This document shows, one piece after another, positions 54,864 through 64,000 of a stretch of DNA of 64,000 nt. Each line of letters opens with the position of its first letter. The first letter of the stretch is position 1. The stretch is from Fragilaria crotonensis (Eukaryota > Bacillariophyta > Fragilariophyceae > Fragilariales > Fragilariaceae): positions 1-64,000 of the forward strand of contig JAKSYS010000031.1 of assembly GCA_022925895.1 (NCBI GenBank). Reading direction: 5' to 3'. The notes under the pieces are model-generated. The model had not been told where the DNA came from. It worked only from the letters and a program-made list of their open reading frames with translations, and made no database searches. A program made the position numbers and the translations under genes.

Positions 54864-56175
54864 CTATTGGGGGTACCCTGATCCAGCCATTGCCTCATTG
54901 AGGGCACCACGATAGTGGTCGTGCTGGCTATTGTACACCACGGCAAATGGTTGGCAGCCCCCTGTGAGATCATCGGGACCGTTGCCCGTAAAATTGAGGC
55001 TGGCGATCATCTGTTTGAGCCCTGTAGTGACGGCCAGGCAGTAAAGGTCGGGCGTAAGTCCTCGCTTGACACAGACGCTCGTGATCTCTTGTTGGATGAT
55101 CGACTGTTGCTCCCCTTTGGCACCCCTACCCAGGCGGTTCCATAGGGGTGCCAGCTCTTCGACTGTGGCTACCTGGCAGTAGGGTAAGAGGACAGGATAC
55201 GTTTTGCAGTAGGCTTCCACGACGCCTTTTGCTTCTCGGCCCCCGGCGCGCCCGCCGATTTCCACAACGTTGGCGGCAAGTTGCTGGACCGCATTCACCA
55301 CTTGATCCAAGCCCCCCGGCCGCGCCTCGACCCCTCGGTGGCGCCCGGGCAAGTCGGCAAATACTTTGGATGCGAAGTAGTCGCTAACGGCAGTCGGGAG
55401 GAGCAGCAACGGGAACGTCTGCGCCACTGCTGGTACGGCGGCGAGGTCCCCCGCTCCCCCTCGTGCCGTGCAAGCTACCCGAAGCCAGGCAAGGACATCT
55501 GCGCAGCCTTCGAGTACTCCGTCCGCTGCAAACATCCCAGACAGCTCCTGATATGCCACCGCGGGGGAGACGCCATCTCGGTGGATGAATGCGGCTGCAT
55601 ATCGGGTTGGTATGACCTGCGTGGTTCGTGGCCGGACTACCTCCGTGCCTGGGGTCTCGGCTCCGTATGGTCCAAGGTATGCGCCAGGGGGTGCACCCGC
55701 TAGAAGGTCGGGCATCGTCGCCGTCATTGGGACACGGACCCCCGCTCCAATGAGCGAGAACTGCGTGTTGTCGACTTTCACCACAGCCAGGCATTTGGGC
55801 GGCACAGACATCGCCCAGTAGCCCCATGCTGAGATCCACCATTCTCCCACCTTCCCCGGGGAGCTCAAAATATCGCATCATTCGATGAAGAACTCGTACT
55901 TCTACGCTGAAGTCGGCCTTACGTAGTAGGCATAGAAACGTCACGGGACGCCGCTCACTGAGGGCGAAGGTCTGCTCCTTCAAGCTTGCAGGCGTGTGGC
56001 ATTCACCCCCCCCCCCAGCCGCTTCGGTGAACCTGTAGCTGGCCACGAGCCTTGTGGGATCTGGTTCACCAACCTGATATCCCCCTGCCGAGTACAACTC
56101 GCGGTAGTCACGTGGAGGAATGGGTGCGTCGTTTAGTGATGGTTGCTGCACCATGACGAAGGTGCTCTCGCTCAC
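54864..56175 (-). pseudogene. GC-rich coding remnant, unknown 'GVRVP' family
   Basis: Two overlapping minus-strand open stretches of about 330 and 260 codons cover this region. The upstream one begins with an N-terminal segment (MSESTFVMVQQPSLNDAP, then DYRELYSAGGYQVGEPDP) and reaches MVDLSMGLLGDV; the downstream one continues with VDNTQFSLIGAGVRVP and an Ala/Gly/Val-rich helical part. About one break separates them. Base composition is visibly far more GC-rich than the flanks, which points to a separate origin, such as transfer, a different compositional domain or a mobile element. A shorter relative sits at 39420-39600 next to a copia gag fossil. I do not recognise the family. Confidence 0.55.
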
Positions 56176-56556
56176 CGAGGGCTGTGCCAGCTAGCAGAGT
56201 TATCAAAACTAGCTAGATTCTAGTGTCTCGCTCGTGCTCGTAGCTCTAACTCAGAGCCGCGCTACACTCGTAGACTGGTCGAGTTGAAACTTGGTCAACT
56301 CAATTAATGACTCTGTCGATTTTGGTGCGTTTCAAGGCCTGGGTGCGGATTCGGGAGCGTGTGTTCTGTCCGTTTGGCTGCTGCTCCGTCTGCCCTCCCG
56401 TCGTACAGTTACGTATGCATATCAGAAGTATCTTATAATTTTCACAAGTTGATCGTTCATATCGTTTCCTTTATTTTCTCCTTTCTTTGTAAGTAATTCA
56501 CCTGTTGTGACTTGTGACCACTTGAACTAAACAACCTGTAAAAGCGGAAATGTCCT
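56176..56556. other. Spacer
   Basis: GCTCG- and TAGCTC-rich sequence next to the GC-rich remnant, then AT-rich sequence. No gene is seen. Confidence 0.45.
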
Positions 56557-56758
56557 TTGATTCGCGATCTTGCAAACCGGATTTTATGTCAAATTGTAGG
56601 AGACAAAACTATGGTAGCGCTCGATTCTGCTCGATGAGAATGGCAAGGGGTCAGTTCGTACAATGTACCAAGTACAGCATTTAGCACTTCAACAAACGTA
56701 AAACTAGACATACTATAACATAAATCGTTCTTGGGAAGCGATAAGGGCGCGCCTGCTC

Positions 56759-59700
56759 TTAAACATTGTAATATGAGGCCTTTCCCTGAAGAAGCTTGGT
56801 CGACTCATCGTGGACCTGTTCATCCTTCTCCCCGTCGTACTGGAACCACCAGGATGCTGGGCCACCCTGCCACACACTGTACGCTTCGATCACCTCGCCT
56901 GTCAAAGCCAAGCTCTTCTCCAAAAGTTGCGAACCTTCTTCCATGTACACGCCCTGTTGCACCCGGGATCGTGTACGGAGCGTGCAGTCATTCTCCATGA
57001 CAATCTTGATCAATTCGAAATTGCCTCGCGTGTTCAAGTGACTAACAATAGAAGCGCAATCCACAACGCAACGGTCGCCCATGTACAAAAGGTCGGGTTC
57101 AGCCATAAAAGGGTCGGCGCCAGCAGGGTAAAGGCAGCAGTCCTTGCCGATCGTGCCTCCGTTCCACCGAAAGTAGGCCGCCATGTACGGTGTCCCCGAA
57201 AAGAAATCCAAAAAGTTTAAGCGAGAAAATTTTCGAAGCTTGGCAATCATTTGATAGATCTCCCATCGTTGAGCGTACGACGTGGTGTCGTAGTTGTACC
57301 GTCCCTCGACGCGCCTACCAATGAGCGTCCACTTGGCTGTAAGCTCAATGACAACCCACATCACAACTCGAAAAAAGTTTGCCAGTAGAAACATGCACAG
57401 AACAATAAAATAAATGAACAGAGGATGGTACACTTCGGTGTAGTCCCGACCAGTGAAGGACCACCCGTAGAGGAAAGCGGCGGCCCAGTGAAGCGCGGCC
57501 AAAAGAGGCATGGCATGAAAGGTGACGATAAACATCTTGATGTTGAAGGACGCACAAACGATCCATTCCAGAGGCCAGACAAAGTAGCTCGCTTTCTTCA
57601 AGTAAAAAGCTTTTCCAAAAGGGCGTAGAGTCGAGTCATCGCCTGCCATAGTGATCATGTCTTGCTTGACCTCAGACGCCATCATAGGAACAACGAGATC
57701 GACTTCCGCACCCTTGTCAAGACAACTCGGCTCGCCTCCTGAGGAACCAAGCCAGACGCTGCGCTCGGGGAGGTACCAGCCCTCGGGACAGACCGAATTA
57801 GAACCAAGGACTGCACTCTTGCCAACGATACTACCAGGAAGTACCACACAATTGTCAGCAACGTTGGATCCGGCACACAAAATCACTTTTTCGCATGAAT
57901 CTGTCGTCGTGAAGAAAATGGACGAACGAGATCCGAATACAACGTCGTCGCCAATCTCCAGCAGGTCGAATTCTCCGGAGAAGGTGGGCTGGTGGCCTGG
58001 CCAAAATACTCGTGATCCAACCTTGGCCCCAAGACAGCGATACAAGACACTTACAAGCTCGTAGTGGCGACCAATCAGGTCCGTAATGTCTTGGATTTTA
58101 GCTCGAGAAAAGAGAGTGGCGGCAAGCGCATGACGAACCAGCTGCCACTGGCTCAGAGTGTCTCTTGGGCCAGCTTTGAAATCGCCGATAATTGTTTTCT
58201 TAACGAAAAGTGCTGCAGCCATGTAAAAGAAAGGCGAAAACAAAGCGCGCGCAACACGTATACCAATGTAGTATCGGATACGTTGAGGATCGCACAACCA
58301 TCGCATCAAATCATTCCAAGTCGAGAAGCAATCGGAGTGATCGCCTTTGTACTTGAGCATGAGAAACAAAACAAAGAAAGGGGGAATCTGACTAACCACA
58401 TTCACAAGAAACGTTGTCGGCCCGATGACAAAAAGCTGACGCCACAAATCCGGTTCGGGAAGGCACTTCCGGTTAACACGAGCATGCTTGACATCCAAGG
58501 CATTTCCGACATCATAGCTCGACGTCCCGGGCCCAAGGTGGCTGTGGTCTGGAACAGACGTGTACGGAGCTACGACGGACTTGGCTCCCAGGCTTGCATA
58601 GTTACCAACCCTGACAGGGCCTAGCATCATGGCGCCATTGTCGACACCAAATCCTCTCAGGGTTGCATATTCGACGGCCGCCCCGTCTCCAACTTCTACA
58701 AGGTCGAATTCCGCAACGTCACATTCGAGACTGATGCGAGCGCCTTTACCAATCTTAGCCCCCAATAAGCGATAATAAGTATTCAGAGAAACCTCATTGC
58801 AACCCCAGATTCCTCGAAGAAAAAGTTTACGGCAGACATCCACAAACCACCAGCGCAAGTAGTAGGAGCCCCAGATAGAGTATCGGCCCGGTTTGTATCG
58901 ACCAATGACCGTCCACTTAATAATAACGAAGACCAAAGGGGTCACTGTGATCCAAATAGTGTGGAAAGCCAGGTATGCAAAAATGAACTTGCCGATATCT
59001 CTGTCGCCTGGAACATTGTCAATACTCCAGAGCAAGAGACAAAAGAAAAGAAGGTATCTGGTCACTTGCCAAATCGGAAAGATGAAAAACATCGGTACCA
59101 ACTGAAACAGTGCGCCACCCAACGAGTATTGCGGAGCCAGGCGATTTGTTTCAAATGGCGCTCCGTGGTCCGAAACGCTCTTGTTACTTAAACTCGTGCC
59201 ATCCTGAGACCCACTCGTGAGACTCGCAGACGAGGAGGCAGTGAATCCGTCACTGCGATGGCGAATGAGTTTGGCCATTTCATTCGAGCTGGAGTGCTGA
59301 AAGACCTCTGATCCGCTGCAGGCAATCGCAAAACGCGTTCGAATCTTGCTAGCAAACTGCGACGCCAACATTGAACTTCCACCGAGGTGGAAAAAACTTG
59401 CATCCGGAGCTGGGAGGTAGTCCAAATCAAGCATTTCGATAAACATGTGTTGGACCAGTTGTACAACCAAATCGACAGGTCCCGAGGCCTGCTCGCCTTG
59501 CAGAATCGAGGCAACAGCGTCCGTCATTTCGGGTGGCGGAAAGGTTCGGGAAACGTAAGCCACTTCCGACGTTTCCACAAAGTGAGATGGCACAAGATAA
59601 CGATCCATGCTTGCGATTGCAGTCTCGAGCGCCTTGGTACGATCAATGTTGACCAGATAGCAACAAAAGGCACCGGCTCGACTCGGATGAGGTACGACCG

Positions 59701-62004
59701 CCAGTCGCTCATGACCGCCGGGCTTGACCAAAAGGGGGGTCAACTTGCGTTCCATATCGCTCGCATCCACAGAAACGGCACGGGCTGGAATGGGCACATC
59801 AAGGCCGGTCCCCTGAGGAGGACATGTTGCCTCGAATGTGCGCTCTGTCGTATGCATGGCATCCGAAAGTTCCGGCAACTGAAAGCGACTGCCCAACTTG
59901 ACACGCAACAACTTGTTGGTATGACTTTTGGGCAGCCCTCCATCCATGAAGACCAAGCATTGCGGCCATTTCGGCGCCGCCAAACGCTCTCCCAAAAACT
60001 CGTGCAGACTTGGCAAATCTAGGCGAGGACGACCACCCTTCATTACGATCACGATACCAACCACTTCCTGCAAGACGGAATGCACTGCCGAAAAAGCGGC
60101 ACACGTCACGACGTCGGGATGACTCGTGACAGCTTCTTCGACTTCCATGGGGCTAATGATTTCACCTCCGCGATTTATGACTTCCTTGGATCGGCCGGTA
60201 ATAAAGAGATAACCATCCTGATCCATGTAACCCAAATCACCAGTGTTGAACCAACCCCCCTTCAAAAACGTGGCCTCGTTTGGTGACGACGTCTCAGTGG
60301 CAATTTTCCCGTAACCAAGGAAGCATGGAGTCCCGCGAATACAAATAGGGCCTTCCTCGTTTGGCTGAAGCGGCGTCACAGTCATGATGTTCAAAATGGC
60401 CACTTCGGGGCCAACGGGGACCCCCGATGTACCAGGCTTTTCCAACCGATACGTGGAGGGTGGAGACGAAATGGGCATACATTCCGTCATTCCATACGAA
60501 GGCAAAACCTGTCATAGATTCACAAGAACAAGTGCGTGTGTGTGAGTTTTTAATAAATCGCTGCACATTTTTGCATGCTGCTCGACAGTTTTCGCGTTTT
60601 TTTATTGATAATGAACGTACATTGGCGTCAAAAGCGCGCATCATTTCTTGCGCCAAACTTGGCAGAAGACCACCTGCTGCATTGGCAATCATCCGTAGCT
60701 TGTAGGGACAAGCACCAGTTTTTTCGCAAACATGTCCATCGTCGCGGCCTTGTTGCAAAATGAGCTGATGCATGGTCGGTGCCGCATAGTACCAGGTGAA
60801 GGCCGGCACAGTTGCAGTTAGTGGAAGTGGCGTCGTCTTGACTGTCGTGAGAAGTGACCAAAAAATGGACGGATCAAACGAGGGGCAGCAAATGACACAC
60901 CCACCCGAGAAAATGGGACTAAAGACTTGTCGAACAATTCCACCAACTGTAAAATAGGAATAAATTGTTTTGGGGTACGCGCGTATGTGAGAGTGAGCGA
61001 ATAAGAAGGGGGGAAGGCGCGCATGAATGCAAATCCAATGGACAATAGAAGAAAGCGACGCAACTGAACCACGTACCGTGGAAGAGGGGCATGAGGTTGA
61101 TATTCACATCACTTGGTGTCAAATCCCAACTGAGCGCAATTGTTGCCGCGGCTGTCATGATTTCACTCATGCAATGGGGAACCAATTTCTTGTTCCCTGT
61201 CGTACCAGACGTGAACAATACCAAAACCTCATCCTCGGCAGAGTTTGGTGTCATCGTAGCATGAGTCACAACGCCAACATCCACCTTCTTCGTAATCATG
61301 CCGTCCTCGATGTTCGTAATGTTGTGCTTGCTCGTCTGCTCTGCGTGGCATGGTGCTGTCGTTGTGGACAATGATGCTTGCAGGGCGAAAATTCCAGCTT
61401 CTGTTTCACTGGGAATCAAGGCAACGAACTGTATGCTCAACTGATTGGCAACATTGCGGATCATCTCCGCATCGTGTAATGCAATCACAACATCTGCTCC
61501 ACAGCGCTGTAAATCGGCACATAATTCCTCACAAGGAGATGATGCCGACAATGGCACAGCACACGCATAGTGTGACGTAGCGAGGATGGCCAGGGCCAAT
61601 TCCGGACCATTGGGTAAAACAAGGGCAATCCGTTGTCCTTTACCAAAACCACCGAGCACGGCATGGAGTGCCATCGCACTAAACTCGTCGCGGATGAACG
61701 ATCGGATCCGTGCATGATGAATAGGCTTGCGTCCATCGATCGATGCGAGGGCAGGATGGCCATGATTATCATCATCACCATCACAGTACACTGGAATTGC
61801 ATCGCACATGGTTGGGAAGAGGGTTAAAATCGTATCAGCAATCTCGCGTCCCACAATTCCACCATTTGGACGTAACAAGTGAAGGCATGATGCCAAAAGT
61901 GGAGCGACACGCCGATTTATAATGTCCGTCTCACCAATCGGACCATTCAACTGAAAGCTATCAACGCTACCACTCGGCAGGAGAGTCTTCACTTGAGGTG
62001 GCAT
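56759..62004 (-). CDS. NRPS-like adenylation/carrier protein with membrane beta-helix C-terminal region (Pls-like), three exons
   Basis: Proposed exons are 62004-61077, 60946-60621 and 60508-56759, with GT-AG introns of 130 nt and 112 nt (both start GTACGT). They join in phase to 1667 residues. An adenylation domain spans about 100-640: FTSGTTGNKK (264-273), SYGMTE (421-426), GGWFNTGDLGYMDQDGYLF (502-520) and KSHTNKLLR at its end. A carrier domain follows with FFHLGGSS (Ser797 the likely phosphopantetheine site). The remaining 840 or so residues alternate membrane segments with left-handed beta-helix (hexapeptide) stretches, as in the NRPS terminal domain of bacterial poly-lysine synthetase Pls. 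This architecture activates an amino acid and joins it at the membrane; product unknown. There is no condensation or thioesterase domain. A copy of the 3' end lies at 37697-38638. Confidence 0.88.
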
Positions 62005-63322
62005 CTTGTTCTTCTTTTCTTAAACTTCGTGCGAAAATCCAATCAAATGAGTTCTGATGAATAGGCAAACAGCAAGAAAAAGATGAGAAGAAAAAAACGC
62101 GGAGATCATGCAGTATATAGGAGCACCTACACGCATTGAAGTCTTCCAGATGGCGAACAAACAACAAGACTCATTCGGAACCTGTATTTTGCTTTCTTTC
62201 CGCGATCATACCACTCACACCTCACTCCGCGCACGTATGCATACCTGGTACTCCATGTACGCATTGCACCGATGGAGGCAGTATGTGGTTCATGCGAACC
62301 AAAAGCCACCGGAACGAAAGGAAACGCCTTCAACTTGAACGTTCGTACTGGATACTCGAAGTACGTTGCAAGTGAAATCGATTTTGGTGTATGGAGAAAA
62401 GTGGATACCATAAAATTGGTGAATAGACTCAAAATTTCACATAGACGACAAACGCACCTGAGAGCAGGCGGATGTAACTCACAGATCAGCCGAGACAGGT
62501 GAAAGAGGGCAGATGCAGATGCAACTCGGTTCTCAGAAGCCGTCGGAAGGAAGGAAAAAATTCCGTGAGTGCAGACGAGGAACGATTATGGAGGAACAAA
62601 AATCGGAATATAATAAACCAAAAGGATTCCGATTCGTGAGAAGATTCATGAAATAGGTTATGGGGTATGTTCGAAGATTCGCTCACCCATTCCTGGGGTC
62701 AAGGTTCATATCATATATTCATGTAGGTTATCATGACATATTAAAAAATACGCATCGAATATGGGAGCATATCCATATATTCATGATATTATTTGAGATG
62801 CTTGGGTTTTGTCCAAATGTTTTACTACGTGGTGGGCCTCCTCATTCACGACAAAATATTCTACCTGTCAACCCCTCGAAACACTCCATTTTGATGCCTC
62901 TTCTCTTGAGGTTGCCAAGCTCCCAAAAGGCCATAGAACAAAGTATTCTACTAGTGCGTCCTCCGTCGCTCAAGTCAGCAGTACCATTATCTATCACATG
63001 CAAAAAATTCAAATGGACATGCGTTTCATGAAGAATGAAACGGTTCAATCAATTAATTATGTTTGTCAGGATACTGAGCACCTGAACACGCTTCTGCTTT
63101 CAAGAAAGTGTGGATTTTGCAAATGCGTGTTTTTGGTTGTTTTACATTGGTGTATTATTAGAAATGCTGTGGTTCACATTCCACTTCACTTCATTGATAA
63201 GATAATCATCATTTGGCAGTCAATGTAGGAATATCAAACTACTGTACCCAATTTGATATTCCGTCTGGTGTCTATGCATCGTCGCAGCAGCGATGAAACT
63301 ACTCCTAGCAAGGAGGAAAAAT
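62005..63322. other. Gene-poor spacer
   Basis: It should hold the NRPS-like promoter. Beyond that it is AT-rich with TCATATATTCATG-type words at 62700-62790. A 139-codon plus frame (62809-63228) is protein-like in its middle (QVSSTIIYHMQKIQMDMRF) but unassigned and may be a relic. Confidence 0.45.
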
Positions 63323-63719
63323 TTAGCACCTCCTCCATCGCACCATTTTCGACTTGTGCAGCACTGGGAGCATATGTGGGAAGGCTTGAATCGGAGTCAT
63401 GCGCGATATGCTTACTTCCATGGCAGCCAGCGCGCACGGATCTAAACCAACGATATCCTTGAAATAGCCATCGTCGACATCGTTTTTGTCAACGCTTGCA
63501 TCCACGTTTTCATTTCAGTAGGATCTGAGTCTGAAAGGTCCGCGAAAACATCATTGCTCGTGCTTGAAAACGACCTACACGAGAAGTGAAACTCCGTTCG
63601 CAAGATTTTGCGCGCCTGTACAATAGACGACAATCCCGTTCTGCATCCAATCCGAGAAGACGCAATCGTGGCGCAGACGACGCAACGCGGGGAACCAGAC
63701 GAAGATCCCGCTGCATCAT
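63323..63719 (-). pseudogene. N-terminal fragment of the DEAD-box helicase (third copy)
   Basis: A diverged copy of the first 120 or so codons of the helicase at 30905-32833. MMQRDLRLVPRVASSAPR corresponds to its start, and DLSDSDPTE, YFKDIVGLDPCALAAM and ISRMTPIQA follow in shifted frames. Homology ends just after the Q motif, before the Walker A box. At least two frameshifts lie between the parts, so it is dead. It is more diverged than the copy at 2387-3530. Confidence 0.85.
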
Positions 63720-63819
63720 TACGAAATTGTTCTTCTGCCGACACGCTGTCCGAGCAGCGAAGGTCAAAAATCAACGGAAGAGTGATGGAATCAAGAAATT
63801 GAGCAGATGAAGGCTCTTC

Positions 63820-64000
63820 CTATTCTTCGCAAGGCAGGACATGGAGAATCATAAAGTGATTACCACTTTCATAGCCACATTCGACAAGTTCCACGCCCTT
63901 GATTTGAGCTGCGAGGCTTTCTAGTTCTCCCTGACGGTACAAGTGGCAGTACCGCTGAAAAATGACGAGCCCCTTGCGCTCGTTGTATTCGGCCCCTTTG
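63820..64000 (-). CDS. tRNA wobble-uridine methyltransferase, Trm9/ALKBH8-type, 3' end only
   Basis: The last 59 codons run off the right edge of the window. The C terminus reads FQRYCHLYRQGELESL, then VELVECGYESGNHFMIL and ends LPCEE. The RY-HLYR-GELE...V....Y..GN...I pattern is the ending of the Trm9/ALKBH8 methyltransferase family, which forms 5-methoxycarbonylmethyl-uridine at the wobble position of certain tRNAs, working with Trm112. The catalytic domain is outside the window. The stop is at 63822-63820. Confidence 0.75.
   Translation of the reverse strand, partial: KGAEYNERKGLVIFQRYCHLYRQGELESLAAQIKGVELVECGYESGNHFMILHVLPCEE

Noticed and set aside
1-64000. tRNA and rRNA genes
   Set aside because: No cloverleaf or rRNA signature was noticed by eye; a covariance-model scan would be needed to exclude tRNAs.

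Overview
The window looks like nuclear DNA of a stramenopile, most probably a diatom. The reasons are secreted proteins with long Lys-Pro-Thr repeats, Ty1/copia elements resembling those of diatoms, a Crypton-type tyrosine recombinase, a few short GT-AG introns, and loosely packed genes on both strands. The species cannot be read from the sequence. All family assignments come from motifs read by eye; no search was run.

Layout. 1-3.5 kb: a secreted Thr/Pro-repeat protein gene and a truncated DEAD-box helicase. Both are an older duplicate of the block at 29.3-32.0 kb. 3.5-10.1 kb: gene-poor DNA holding an AT-rich degenerate repeat, a Crypton with two frameshifts, a PIF/Harbinger-like transposase relic and an unassigned coding relic. 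10.2-28.6 kb: two nested Ty1/copia fossils. The outer is 18.4 kb with a CATCG target duplication; the inner is 6.7 kb with identical LTRs and an ATGCG target duplication. 28.7-29.05 kb: a 321-bp hAT-like MITE with a perfect 8-bp target duplication.

29.3-48.3 kb is the main host-gene region. It holds the second Thr/Pro-repeat protein, an intact probably mitochondrial DEAD-box helicase, a tubulin-tyrosine-ligase/class V aminotransferase fusion, an LtrA-family membrane protein, a duplicated 3' fragment of the NRPS-like gene, a retroelement gag fossil, a divergent pair of related unknown genes, a small gene with a possible very short intron, a ubiquitin-protease remnant and a large J-domain protein. 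48.3-56.6 kb is repeat-rich and nearly gene-free. It has a copia pol fossil, a 101-bp tandem duplication, a TA-flanked MITE, a perfect 42-bp inverted repeat carrying TGACGTCA, and a GC-rich coding remnant. 56.7-62.0 kb is a three-exon gene for a 1667-residue NRPS-like protein (adenylation, carrier, then membrane and left-handed beta-helix region). At the right edge lie a third helicase fragment and the 3' end of a Trm9/ALKBH8-type tRNA methyltransferase gene.

The main theme is local duplication. The helicase occurs three times (one intact), the Thr/Pro-repeat gene twice, the NRPS-like 3' end twice, an unknown OB-fold-like gene twice and an unknown 'GVRVP' module twice. Apart from this shared history, no operon-like or pathway link between the host genes is evident.
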